Shown here piece after piece: positions 46,615-58,716 of a stretch of 64,000 nucleotides of DNA. How positions within the stretch are numbered: position 1 is the first letter of the stretch; each line of letters begins with the position of its first letter. Position numbers and translations under genes: made by a program. The DNA lies in NCBI GenBank assembly GCA_037043235.1, contig JAWRVZ010000185.1:823501-887500 (forward strand), written 5' to 3'. Origin of the DNA: Rhodeus uyekii. Its lineage: Eukaryota; Chordata; Actinopteri; Cypriniformes; Acheilognathidae. The notes under the pieces are model-generated. The model searched no databases, had not been told where the DNA came from, and was given only the letters and a program-made list of their open reading frames with translations.

Positions 46615-47738
46615 TGTTTTACCCCAGTGCAGCTCAAGGTTGTGCTGATCGCCTTTCTGATATTATTTATTTTCTCAGAGAAGAAGGAAGCAAACTCACA
46701 GCATTTGCTGTCTGAGAGCATTTCACTGGGAATCTGACTTGGGGGATTTGTTAGTCTCTCTACAGTAGCAAAAAGAGTGCGGGTGTTGTTTAAGTTTCTG
46801 TTTATAATATTTGAGAAGAAGGTCTGTCTAGCTTTGCCTAGTTCCACATTGAAAGCATGAAGGTTATCTTTATAGATGTTATAGTGGATTTCAAGATTTG
46901 TCTTTCGCCACATGCGCTCAGCTTTTCTGCATTGTCTTTTCATATTTTGCACGGCTGTTGAATTCCTCCAGGGTGATTTTTGTCTGCCACTCTTCTTCCT
47001 GACTTTCACAGGAGCAATGTTATCAATAACATTCTGAACTTTTGAGTTAAAAGAATCAAGAAGAAAATCAACAGAGTCTGCAGATATGCTTGGTGTTAAA
47101 GATATAGCCTTCATAAACAGAGCACTAGTATTCTCATTTAAGCATCGCTTTTTGACCGAGATAGATCTAGCTTCAACAGTCGGAGAGATCAATATATCAA
47201 AGAAAATACAGAAATGATCTGATAGAGCTACATCCTTAATGACAATGGATGAGATGTTTAGACCCTTACTGATAATTAAATCTAGTGTATGTCCTCGATT
47301 GTGTGTGGGTCTATGTACATGCTGAGTCAGATCAAAAGTATTCAAAACTTTTAGAATTTCTTTTGCCATTTTGGATTCTGCATTTTCTATGTGGATGTTA
47401 AAGTCCCCAGTAATAGCAGGACAGTCAAACTCTGAGGAAGTTGCTGATAACAGTTCTGTAAAGTCCTCCACAAAGGCTGGAGAGTATTTTGGAGGCCTGT
47501 AAATGACTAAAAGTAGAATGCGAGGAGCACCTTTTAACAAAATACCCAAATATTCAAAAGACAAGTAATCACCAAATGTCACTTGCTTGCATTGATAGAC
47601 ATCTTTAAATAGAGCAGCTTCACCTCCACCTCTCCTAACAGCTCTGCAGACACTCATAAAAGTAAAGTTGGGAGGGGCTGTTTCATTCAGGATTGTTGAA
47701 CTGCAACTGTCTTCAAGCCATGTTTCATTTAGAAGCAT
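46615..47738 (-). CDS. LINE A endonuclease part of ORF2
   Basis: This is the N-terminal half of LINE A ORF2: ETWLEDS, VIYRPPKYSPAF, ITGDFNIHIE, RGHTLDLIISKGL and LSDHFCIFFDI, then the long basic linker to the RT (KRQCRKAERMWRKTNLEIHY). Catalytic Glu, Asn/Asp and His positions are present. The last residues of the open frame (before 46615) come from LINE B sequence and are not part of the original protein. Confidence 0.85.
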
Positions 47739-47815
47739 AAAATCTAGATTGTTTGTGGTTATTAAATCATTGACTAGAAGTGATAATAAAGGGTAAATCG
47801 TCGGGGGCAGACAAG

Positions 47816-50800
47816 GCCAGAAAAATTACCTAAAAAATAAAGGAAAACAAAAATACAACGAACTTCCCTAACTCCCTTTAACATAAACCAAGTGAAAAAA
47901 TTAATTTTGCACTTGGCGCAAATAAATAAAATAAATGAATAAAATGGTGTCAAATCCCCTACCACCCTGAGAGAAATGAATTCCAAAAAGGTATTTACAA
48001 ATATATTTACAACTATAATCAAGGTTTCCGCAAACAGTTCAGAATCGGCAGTCAAATCATGGTCAAACAGGCGATGGTCAGAAAATAGAATTATCAGATA
48101 CAAGATCACTAACAAACAAACACTCTCACTGTTTCACTAAACACACACAATCTCTCTGGCACGACACTCTACTTAACGATGACGACACAAACACAGGCGA
48201 ATTAATCAAAGATAGAAAACACTAGGTAAACGAGGCTCAAAATGGCATGAAGCAGAGAATGAATGTTTGGGGTGGTCCTTATATCCGGATCAGGTGTTTG
48301 GCAGGACCAATCACAGTCTTCAAGTGATTAACAAAGGGAGTAACAAATGTGTAACACATCTACACAGAGAGAGAGAGATACACACAATATGCACAAAGAC
48401 AGTTGATAAAAACTCATAACATTGTTCACTCACACTTTGTTGTATAGTTCCTGTCAGTTCCAATACATTTCACTGCCTCAACTTTAAATAATTGTTTTCC
48501 TTTCCTCCAAACAAACATATAATCCTATACTGTGATCTAGAACATCATTAAAATAATCTATCCACTCTTTCTAATGCTAGATTTCCTTCAGAAGGCTGTA
48601 CAGAGACACAAACACACAGTTTAAACCAGACGATTAAACCAACACTCAAAAAGATCACCTTTTGTTCCTCATTCATTTGTCCTGTTGTCAGAAGTGGCTC
48701 GAGCAGAAAGAGTGTGTCAGAAATAAAACAGTCGTCTGTCTACCGTCTGCATCCAGTGTGGATAGTGACATTTATTATGTTAAGTTAGTATAATGTTGAT
48801 CATATGTTAATGTTTGTTTTTGACACAATGCTCTTTTTCAATTTAATAAATATTTCAAATGAAAATTTTTATAAAGTAAATTATAGTGTAAACCAAACCA
48901 TTGTAAACTATATTTCTTTTTAACACGTTAAAATATTTATAACAAATTTCGTGATAAGTTTTTATTTAACCCTCAGGGTCTGATGGGGTTTTAGTTAAAG
49001 TTTTGACATTTGTGTTACTTATAAACATATGAATGGCAAAAGTGTGATTACACTCTGTTCAGCAAAAACTCTGCAACATTAATATGTTTTCAACATGGAT
49101 GCACTTTTGTATTTTATTGAGAGAGTATCATTTATGCATGATTATTGAACAAACAAAACATTTAAATCACTGAAGGTCACAAAACGCATACTAAATATCC
49201 ACAAGATTTCTGAGAACTCTATTTCGTAGCTCAAAATTAGTTTTTGCTACAAAATTAAATTTTAAGACACTTTTTGTTTAGAAAGGCAATATGCAAGTAT
49301 GTGTGAATGATGGTGAATAATGCTGTGATTCACACCTGAGGAAACAATGAAATGTGTCAATCAGAAATGTGAGAGAGAATGACAAGAAGGATTGTGAGGA
49401 CAAAATTAATCTATATTTTTGCAATTTATTTAGAAATCTAGTTAAAAACAGAAATGAGAGTCAAAGGCATATTTTGAGTACACAGTTATACCTGGAATGA
49501 AATCCTATTCAAAGATATACGTGAACATCACATACCTGACATTTCCAAGGCCTTTAGTGTTTCTGTGCACTGAAGAAAATTAATCTTTCATATTCATGCA
49601 GAATATGTTCAATGTGGGCCAGTATCTGGTCACTATGATTCTCAAAAATCTGTGAGCTTAAAGATAACCATGGCAACTGTTGCATTAATGTTAATATAAT
49701 GTCCTCTATTTACAGAAAACATATTATTTTTGTGATCTCATGCATGTATTATTACTTTTACATTATTTACAGTACCAGTCAAAGGATTGGACGCATGACT
49801 ATTTCTAATGTTTTTGAAAGATTTCTCATGCGCATCAACCCTGAATTTCTTTGATTTAAAAACTACAGAAAAAACCCACTAATATTGTAAAATTACAACT
49901 TAAAATAATGGTTTTCTATATTAATATACATTTGCAGGCATTAGAAGCATAAGAGAGTTCCTTCAAAAATATTCATTTAAATTGTAATGTGTCTAAACTT
50001 TTCTAACTGGGACTGTATTTAGCAGCTGAATAGAAGTTTCTGAACAAATGTTTCATTGACACTAGATATAATATATATATATATACTATAATATACTATA
50101 ATATTTTACACTAAATATTTCATAATCAGTCATGCATTCATATATGCATCTGACATTATATGTATTATATTTGTTATTATAGAGACTATAAATGTTCATT
50201 TGCAGTTTAATATGTTGCTAAGACATTTTATTTCAGTATTTATTACATGTTTCAGTTGATTTCACTCATCTTATTATAGCAATATAGTTTGGCAAAAGCC
50301 AACATGACATGTTTACTAATGTAAGTATGTGTAGTAAACAGAATCTCTGCTACAGAAACACAGAAGATGCAGGATTTCTATTTGAACAGTCTTTTGCTTT
50401 TTAATATGAAAGTAAAACCAGTCATGCTGTTTCTCTGAGGTAAATTATTCCAGCATTATTCCTCACAGCTTCTCAAAATGATGTGAAGTGCAGGAATCTG
50501 ACTAAACTTCGTGTTTGTTTCTGTGTGTGTGTGTGTGTGTGTGTATTAGTGATGAAGAGCTGCTCACTGACCGTTGATATCTCTCTCTTTTCAAACTGAT
50601 TACATAAGCGGAGGATATTTGTTTTTATGGCTCACTTGATTTAAAAGAAGACAGAATTTTTCTAAAGGCATCTCTAATTTCTGTGTGGCAAGTTGTTACA
50701 CTTATCTCATGCTTTGTTGTCTTGTCTGGGTTTGTCATTTGTTGTCATGGTGTGTAATTGTGTTCAGGTGTTTCTGGTTAGTGTTCTCATTTCCTGTGTG

Positions 50801-52060
50801 TATTTTGGCTGCCTGTTTTTGTTCATTCCTTTGTCGGTTATTGTCGTCGCTATCAGTGTTACACACTCCTGAGGTCTGCCATTAAAGGTATTTCTATTCA
50901 TCATCGGTCTTCATCAGTTTCCTTCCGAGTTTACCGTGACACAAGTATTAGCTGAGTTACACTTTCCTTTTCTGACGTGTTTCAGAATGGACTTCACTGA
51001 GAGACAAGGAAGAACACGCATCCTGTTTGATTTCTTTATTTACCAAAAAGCACAATTTCTTTGCTTTTGCGTGTAAAATAAAGGTAGACTTTGGTCATAC
51101 AGATACAGTGTTATGAGTCACTCAATACTGTTAAAAGTCTATGTATGAGTATTTTGCGTCTCTTTTGCATTTTTCTAGAGAAAATTCAAGTGGAATCGCT
51201 GACAACTCCCAGGGATTTAAAACTTTAAATGTCATTACACAGTGAACATGAGTCTTAGCACTATCATAACTAAATTCACACACAACCTATTTACATAAGT
51301 TTTTACAGGCTTGAAAAAACACTTTTTATCTCCATACATTCACAGAAACTACGTTGAGTGCCAGTCATTCAGTCATTATCTTTTGTCTCCATATATTCTC
51401 AAATACTGCACTGATGGAGATTGATTCAGCAGCAAACAACACTGAGTCTCCAAAATATATCTTTTGTCTCGATACACACACACATTCTGCTGATGGCAGG
51501 TGTCAGCGCTTACAGAACGAGATCATTGATGGATAATTTATGTTAAATCTAATGTAAACAATGTGTAATATATCAATATTTCACAGATTTAATACATTTC
51601 TGAACAAAAAGTGCTGTTGGATATTCTATAGTAAATGTAAAGAAAGTGACGTCAGACTGAGGGAAGGTATAAATGCACATCAAGAGCTTCAAAATATTAA
51701 TACAATTTTAATTTAATAAAATGTAGTGTATTTTAATCTTAGTATTTTTAATAAGTAAAAAATCACCAAAATACAGAATGACCAATAATGTCTCAAGCCC
51801 GTCAGCAAACAATTCTACACATTTCTGTCTTTTTTAAAGTGCTCTAAACAAATGCTTGATTGACATTTAAAATGGTGTTATATTGTGAAGAGAGGCTGAG
51901 ATGTTAATGATCTATCTATCCTTCCTCCATGTTAATGAATGTTGGTGTAAATGAAAGTGGAAGTCATGTCTTTTGTATGTGTGTTTTGAGTTGAGTGTAT
52001 TTAGATCGATGAACTTCACAAAAACATGTTTAACAGACAAATAAGAATATACACTACATA
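47816..52060. other. NLR intron, no exon supported
   Basis: AT-rich sequence with a possible decayed LTR (47816-48340), a short (TA) run at about 50068-50085, a (GT) run at 50522-50544, and an LTR-like tail near 50690-50945 ending TTACCGTGACA. No LRR-type exon with splice signals was found, although this is where further LRR exons would be expected. Confidence 0.5.
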
Positions 52061-52063
52061 GAC

Positions 52064-52243
52064 CAGAGGTTCCCAGTTTTGTTCCTGGAGATCCACCTGC
52101 ACTCAGAGTTCAGATCAACCCTGATCACACACACACCTGTATGAAACTATCAAGTGCTGCTGATGATCTTAATTAGAAAGTTCAGGGTTGGAGCTGAACT
52201 GAGCAGGAAGTTAGATCTCCAGGAACAGGATTGAGCAGCTCTG
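52064..52243. mobile_element. Short MITE with about 30-bp imperfect TIRs
   Basis: The left end is CAGAGGTTCCCAGTTTTGTT followed by CCTGGAGATC. The right end is its inverse, GATCTCCAGGAACAGGATTG and AGCAGCTCTG, with 16 outer-arm bases around GATCTCCAGGAACA matching exactly. It is 180 bp with no coding content, a common cyprinid repeat type. Confidence 0.65.
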
Positions 52244-52610
52244 CACTGGACATTCAGTGTTGTGTGTGTTCATAGTAAAGTCACTACTACACCACCATAA
52301 ATACAATTAAAAGAAATACAGATTTTCCTGTTTTGTCTTTAACTGACCATGAAATAAAACAGAATAAAAAATAAAACTAATTTTAACTGATTAAAAAAAT
52401 TCAATCAAATTTAAAGCCCACTTACAAGTAACATTTAAATGTCTTAGTCAAAACATAAACTGTAGTGATTTGTTTCTGAAAGGTTTGCCAGTGTTTTATT
52501 CACTGTTCTGTATAAGCGAGTCTCAGCATCTCATATCCTGTGTCTCTGCTGCTGAATCACAGATCCTAGAATAAAATTACACACTTTCATGAACTCTTAT
52601 TGTTTCACAG

Positions 52611-52769
52611 ATTATCTGGCTGTATGGTGACAGAGGAAGGTTGTTCTGCTCTGGTATCAGCTCTGAGTTCAAACCCTTCACACCTGAGAGGACTGGATCT
52701 GAGTTACAATCATCCAGGAGATTCAGGACTGAAGCTGCTCAACACACTCACACATCTGGACAAACTCAA
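52611..52769 (+). CDS. NLR terminal leucine-rich-repeat exon
   Basis: Acceptor TGTTTCACAG, donor CTCAA|GTATGT, 159 nt. It encodes LSGCMVTEEGCSALVSALSS then PSHLRGLDLSYNHPGDSGLK, the characteristic last LRR of this NLR group before the B30.2 linker. The phase fits both the preceding LRR exon and the linker exon. The end (LLNTLTHLDKLK) is shorter than the usual form. Confidence 0.88.
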
Positions 52770-53028
52770 GTATGTTGAACCGTAACAATCATCATGTCTG
52801 CTGTGTTTTGTTGAGAGAAGTGTAAAATCTGAATGACAACAGACAAGATTCTCTCGTTCTGAACTTTTTTCCTGTTACAAAACCAGCCAAACGCTGTCAG
52901 CTCACGAGTACAGACCCAAACAAAACCAAATGAAACAACCACACTGAAGATAGATGGATAAATAGATAGATAGATGGATGGATGGGGAGAGAGACAAACG
53001 GATAGACGGACTGACAGATAGATGTGTA

Positions 53029-54645
53029 CAGTCCCTGACAAAAGTCTTGTCGCTTATCTATTTTGTAGAAACAGCTGCTCTTAACCTGACTTTTAATTAA
53101 TCAATTGGTGTTATAAATAGCTCATTTGAAAAGCTAAAACCCTCCCAAATTATGTTTAATGCACTGAAATAAATTTGTTTCTCTGAAAAAAGATTTATCA
53201 TTTGATTAAGACAGAAATGTCAAATTTTGGCAAGACAAAAGTTTTGTCGCCTATACAGAAATTGAACAAATTTACTGCAAATACAAAAATATGTCAGCAA
53301 ATGAAGTGGTGGTGCTGTGAGATCCAAATTTAATATCTTGTATGACTTCCATGAGCTCGAAGGACTGCATCCATACGGCAAGGATTCATACAATTTGTTG
53401 ATGAAAAAAGAAAAAAGAAAGCAGTCTTGCTTGCATCAATATTCTTTGGTTTCGTCTTCCATGCTTCCTCTTTCATCCTACCCCACATATGCTCAATGAT
53501 GTTCATGTCTGGTGACTGGGCTGGCCAATCCTGGAGCATCTTGATCTTCCTCACCTTGAGGAACTTTGATGTGGAGACGGAAGTATGGGATGAAGCACCA
53601 TCCTGCTGCAGAATTTTGCCTCTTTTATGGTTGGGAATATAAGAGGTAGCTAAGATTTCTTGGTATTTTAGACTTTTGATGTTGCCTTCCACCCTGCAGA
53701 TCTCTCACACACCCCCAAAACTGTATGTAACCCCAGACCATGATTTATCCGCCTCAAACTTCACTTTTTTTTGGGTGAATCTTGGGTCCATGCGGGCTTC
53801 AGTAGGTCTCCTGCAATATTTGTGGTGACTGTGGTGTAATTCAACAGAAGATCCATCTGAAAAATCCACCTTCTGACACTTTTCCATTGTTCATCCTTTT
53901 AGCAGGCTGTGGGCCTTGGCAAATGCCACACGGTTTTTCAATTGTCTTTTGTTTAGTGCTGGCTTCTGGGCACTAATTCGACCATGGAGGCCATTTCGAG
54001 ACAGAATCCAATAAACTGTTCTGGTTGACACAGGGACTTCAGGTGACCAGGTCTCATGGAGGTCTGCTGCAGTTTAAAATGGGCTGGCCTTGGATTTTCG
54101 AGCCAACAAACGGTCCTCTCGAGCAGTTATCTTGCGGGGTCTGCCTGACCTGGGCTTTTCAAAATCGTCTCCAGTCTTTTCAAATCTTTTTTTATCCTCT
54201 GTACTTGAGGCTGAGACACATTGAAGGTGTCTGCCACATCAGCAGTGGATCTGGTCTTCAGCTTCTTGATAGTCAAAACTTTAGTCTCAGGGTGAATCTT
54301 GGGCATGTTTGCAGAGTCTAATTGCAGTTGATGTGAAGGTCTAGTGTACTGGGATTATTTTTATACACACCTGAGACCTAATTGATCTATTATTGGTCAT
54401 AGGTGAAGCTCATATGACTAGGCGACAACACTTATGTCTTTGCAAAAATTGACTCAATGGGCTTTACCAAGTTGTGAATATTAGAATACTTTTTGAAAGT
54501 TTCGTTTTGCACTGAAACATTATTACAAAAGCTGTTGGGATTAAAATGAGCCATTTCTTGTAAAAAAAATGTTTGATTAGAAATATATTTCAGGGGCACT
54601 TGAGGTCAATTTGTACACAAGCAACAAGACTTTTGTCAGGGACTG
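53029..54645 (-). mobile_element. Tc1-like transposon, full length, inactive
   Basis: Termini CAGTCCCTGACAAAAGTCTT and its inverse flank 1617 bp, with TA on both sides (53027-53028, 54646-54647). It is inserted within a GATA/GACA-type microsatellite. Transposase pieces on the minus strand are a helix-turn-helix region (about 54320-54030), KVDFSDGSSVELHHSHHKY (53887-53705, second catalytic region) and ILQQDGASSHTSVSTSKFLK with PDMNIIEHMWGRMKEEAW (53692-53330). Frame changes between them make it non-functional. Confidence 0.9.
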
Positions 54646-54649
54646 TAGA

Positions 54650-55780
54650 TAGACAGAGAGTGCAGCGAAGGCTGCTTGGAAGTGGGTAAGGGCTGATTTC
54701 AGGGTAAAGTGTGCAGGTGTGTCGGTCAGAACACGACAGAGAAGAAAGAAATTGTCTTGAGGTGCTTTATTAGAACAAACAGATCAAGTTTTAACAACTA
54801 TTAATGTACTGTTCTCTCTATATGTTTGCTCCTTGCGTGGATATAGATAAACAGCCAGCCAAACTCTGTTCAAGAGCCAGGATGTGAGCGCCTTGCTCCT
54901 TTATTGACTGGACATGTAATTTACATGAGCAGAAAATAATCGGCCAATGAACCGAGTAAAACTGTAAATGAAACGAAATAAACAATGAAAATATGAATAA
55001 TCAAAATGACATAACAGAAACAAGTAAATTGTAGATAAACAGATCGCTGATTTCGATTAGCAGCGCTAACAATAAATTAGCCAGCGCGCTAGCGCCGATC
55101 GGCAAAAACATAAACTTTACCATTACATTAATCTCCCGTTAAACTCCCGCAGTACATTACACAGATGTTTGAACACTTACAGCCAATGCTTTCGATGGAC
55201 TTTAGGAGAAGGATCGAATTAGATGGATGGATCATGGATGTATCATGAAGCATGGAATGTTCGCTGCACCACGAGCTCTGTGTGTACTTTACTGAGTGTG
55301 CGGTGCTCGTGGAAACCCGTCAAAATAAAAGTCCTCACAAAAGAATACACAAAATGGCGGCAGGTAAAATGAAACAAGTAAAGAAAATCACATAATAACG
55401 AAAACAAATAATTTAGAAATACAACCAAACATTATAAATTAAATACAGCCTCTAACGGAGGCAGAACAATTAACATGAACTTCAAGAACTTCCAGAAGGA
55501 GATTGAGGTGTGGGAGCATGAGAGCACATGTGATCAGAGATCTGAATAATGTCCTTCCTCACATGGGTTTGAAGAGGCTTGAATGGAAGGGAATATGGAT
55601 TTGGTGTGTGTGTGTGTGTGTTTCCTGTAACAGATAAGGCAACGCTCTAGTAACAGTAGCACTATTACACTATTACTATTACACTACACTACTATTACAC
55701 ATGAACATCCAAACTATTGGCTCCTCCCCTCATACATGAACACAATTACATCTTCATTAATTATTATAACTTTATCTGAA
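54650..55780. other. NLR intron, unclassified repeat-like sequence
   Basis: A moderately GC-balanced stretch with phrases suggesting a decayed LTR (for example CACGAGCTCTGTGTGTACTT and CAAAATAAAAGTCC, 55255-55335) and a (GT) run at 55605-55621. No coding frame is supported. Confidence 0.35.
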
Positions 55781-55839
55781 CACTATAAATCAACATCTAA
55801 ACAGAAAATAACGCACAGCTGAATTAATAATAAATAGAT

Positions 55840-56100
55840 GATAAATGATAAATAGATGGATGGATGAAGAGAGAAAGAGAGAGAAATGGATAGATTGAAA
55901 GACAGATAAATAGTTTGACTGAGAGATAGACAGATAGATAGACTAAGATAGATAGACAGATACATGGATGGATGGATGGACAGAAAGATGGATAGATAGA
56001 TTGACAGACAGTTAGTTTGATAAACGGACAGACAGATGGAAATATGGATGGATAGATAGATGCTCAATGGATGGATGGATAGATAGAAAGAAAGTTTCAT
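55840..56100. repeat. GATA/GATG-type microsatellite field
   Basis: Compound tetranucleotide repeats (GATA, GATG, GACA) with interruptions over about 260 bp. Frames rich in Ser/Ile/Tyr on the minus strand are artefacts. Confidence 0.9.
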
Positions 56101-56173
56101 CAACGGTCAGAATTAGAATTTTGTCAGTGGTAATTTGAATTTTTAATAGTTTTGATTTTGTAAAACTGCCAGA

Positions 56174-56176
56174 TGA

Positions 56177-56251
<75 letters not shown>
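56174..56251. repeat. (GAAA)n microsatellite
   Basis: An almost pure run of GAAA units just left of the LINE 3' end. A long polypurine run can be unstable and can stall polymerases. Confidence 0.95.
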
Positions 56252-56252
<1 letters not shown>

Positions 56253-56299
56253 GTGAATCAGAATAGAGTTTGAGAATAAGGATAAAACTCTAGAAGAAA

Positions 56300-57805
56300 A
56301 ACTTCCACAATTCCTTCCCAATTTTTCTGTTGTGCAGCTTCATCACCCAAATATACTCCCAGATACTTGAGTCCCCCCCTTTTCCAAGTCATCCTACCAG
56401 GTAAAACTGGTAAACCCTCTTCCCATTTTCCAACTGCTAGAGCATCGCTCTTCTCCCAATTTACTCTTGCAGATGAAATCATGCCAAATTCTTTTACCAC
56501 ACACACCAAATTATCAATGTCTTTGGGGCTGCTAATGAATACCATAACATCGTCAGCATAAGCTGACACACGATGTTGTAGTTCGATGCTGTGCAAGGAT
56601 AACCCAACTATTTTACTTCTGAGTTTACTTAGCAGTGGTTCAATGGCTAGGGAGTATAGCATTCCCGATAAAGCACATCCTTGCCTGATTCCCCTGCTGA
56701 TGTTAAACGGGGCACTTAAACCACCATTGACTTTCAGCAAGCTTTCAATGTTATGGTACAACACTCGTATCATTTTAATCAATTTAAAATCAAATCCAAA
56801 AGACTCTAAAATTTTCCATAAAAACTGGTGTTCAATTCTGTCAAACGCTTTCTCTTGATCAATAGAGATAAGCCCCAAATCCACCCCTAAAAAACCAGAG
56901 ACATCCAGGACATCTCTTACTAGATGCACGTTGTCCAGCATTGATCTGCCAGGCACACAGTACGTCTGGTCTCGATGAATGACTTAATCCATAACTTCTC
57001 TCAGTCTGTTTGTTAGTGCCTTGGACAGGATCTTTGTGTCGGAGCACAGCAAGCTCACTGGATGCCAGTTCTTTATCTCCTGCAGATTCCCTTTCTTAGG
57101 GAGCAGCGTTATCACTGCTCTTCTGCAACTCAACGGCAACAAGCCTTCCTCCAGACTCTCATTAAAAACACTTAATAAGTCTTCACCGAGGACAGACCAA
57201 AACTCCTGATAAAACTCCACAGGGAGACCATCAATGCCAGGAGACTTCCCACCCTCCATACCCTTAAGAGCATTTAAAAGTTCCTGGTTAGATAACGGTC
57301 TTTCTAGATCTGCTTTTGAGTTATCAATACTGGGTAGTCCTTCACAAAAACTGGTCGCCAACTGCATGTGTTCTTTATATTCACTTTTAAACAGTTCTCT
57401 ATAAAACTGTACAGCTCTCCGTCTTATCTCATGTGTTTCAGTCAGCTCCTGGCCACTTTCTGACCGTAGAGAGTGAATATATCTGCTTTGACCATTTTTT
57501 TTCTCCAGATTGAAGAAAAACTTAGATGGGGCATCCATTTGGGCTGAGCTCTGGTACCTGGACCTTACCTTTATGCCAAGCATTTTATCCAACAAAGACT
57601 TTTTATACTTTAGTTTCTCAATTTGTGTTGTAGCATTCTCAACATCAGCCAATTCTTGTAAACTAACAATTTCGGACTCCAATTGGGTCATGTCTCGAGT
57701 GATGTCATGAGAAACATTGAAAGCATACTGTTGACAGAGCACTTTAATTTCACATTTTCCACAATCCCACCATTGTCTCAAATCCTTAAAACATTGTTGT
57801 CTCAA
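56300..57805 (-). pseudogene. LINE ORF2 reverse transcriptase with in-frame stop and 3' truncation
   Basis: The frame reads KSPGIDGLPVEFYQEFW, AVITLLPKKGNLQEIKNWHP, LDNVHLVRDVLD, ISIDQEKAFDRIEHQFLW, GIRQGCALSGMLYSLAIEPL and VSAYADDVMVFISS (catalytic YADD). A TAA at 56984-56986 lies in frame between the two open parts (the nine codons from 56983 to 56957 join them). A direct duplication of about 24 bp near 57775-57822 and a frame change separate it from the endonuclease. After NWEGIVE (about 56300) the sequence turns into flanking DNA. Confidence 0.8.
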
Positions 57806-58716
57806 ATCCTTAAAACATTTTTTCTCCAGAAAAAATAAAAAGTTTCTTTAAAATGCAAGTCACTCAACAAAGATGTATTAAAATGCCAATATGCACTTTT
57901 AACCCTGACATTTGCAATAAAAACTTGACATAAAACCAAACAATGATCCGTAAAACCAACTGGCACAATGTCAAATTTTTTCACAATATTAACATGATGT
58001 TTAAAACAATAAAATCTATCAAATCTTGCCATGGAAATAAAATTCTCTCTTGTATGTAACCACGTATACTGTTTCACATTATCATTTAGTTCTCTCCATA
58101 CATCACATAAAGCATGTGTGTGTATCAACTCACGAAGTGCTCGGCTTGAGGCCGCATGAGGCTCTACATGGTTCCTGTCCATCAAATCATTTACTGTACA
58201 GTTAAAATCACCACCCAAAAACACATATTCATTATTTTTAAAATTCTGTAAAACTGTATTTACACTATTAATAAAACAAACTCTTTCAGTACCATTGGTA
58301 GAGGCATACACATTAATAAACACCATTTCAAACTTTTCAAAAGTAGCCCGTATTATCATAAGCCTACCAGCTATAACCTCTTCCACCTGATATGATACAG
58401 GCACAAACCTTTTTGCAAATAAAACAGCAACTCCTCCTCTATTAGAACTTAAACTTGTTAAAAACGCTTCTCCTTCCCATTCCCTTTTCCAATCAATTTC
58501 ATTTTTACAGTCAGTATGAGTTTCTTGGACAAACATCACATCTATATTCTTCTGTTTTATTAGTTCATACAGCACCATCCTTTTCTGAATGTCCCTTGCA
58601 CCATTTATATTGAGTGAACCCACCCTTATTGCACTCATTGATAAAAGTGTAAGGACCTGGATCAATGCGTTCCTTAAAAGAAAGGAGCACCAAGAATTAT
58701 GCAGTTTCAAACCCAT
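57802..58716 (-). CDS. LINE ORF2 endonuclease part
   Basis: L1-type AP endonuclease: RVGSLNINGARDIQKRMVLY, DVMFVQETHTDCKNEIDW, SNRGGVAVLF, FLGGDFNCTVNDLMDRN, and GFTDHCLVLCQV close to the end. Catalytic Asn, Glu, Asp and His positions are present. The likely true start is the Met at 58638 (MSAIRVGSLN), not the upstream ATG. The frame ends at a frameshift in an A-run near 57830, before the RT. Confidence 0.82.
   Translation of the reverse strand: MGLKLHNSWCSFLLRNALIQVLTLLSMSAIRVGSLNINGARDIQKRMVLYELIKQKNIDVMFVQETHTDCKNEIDWKREWEGEAFLTSLSSNRGGVAVLFAKRFVPVSYQVEEVIAGRLMIIRATFEKFEMVFINVYASTNGTERVCFINSVNTVLQNFKNNEYVFLGGDFNCTVNDLMDRNHVEPHAASSRALRELIHTHALCDVWRELNDNVKQYTWLHTRENFISMARFDRFYCFKHHVNIVKKFDIVPVGFTDHCLVLCQVFIANVRVKSAYWHFNTSLLSDLHFKETFYFFWRKNVLRI

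Larger units (their letters stand above)
41365..47815 (-). mobile_element. LINE A (jockey/I-group type), split by LINE B
   Basis: A minus-strand non-LTR retrotransposon in two halves. 47815-46615 holds the AP endonuclease (LDFMLLNETWLEDS, GDFNIHIE, LSDHFCIFF) and linker. 43133-41537 holds the reverse transcriptase (SDYRPISN-type motif as LSNYRPISNLPF, AFDTIDHNIL, SYADDTQIYL) and C-terminus. Both halves are in the same frame once the inserted LINE B (43134-46609) is ignored, with TGATC at both junctions. The 3' end is a GGCAA-type run at 41365-41385. The 5' end is truncated inside the endonuclease. Confidence 0.85.

Noticed and set aside
50685..50885. 66-aa Cys/Leu/Val-rich plus-strand frame
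   Set aside because: Composition and the nearby TTACCGTGACA suggest decayed LTR sequence; no gene evidence.
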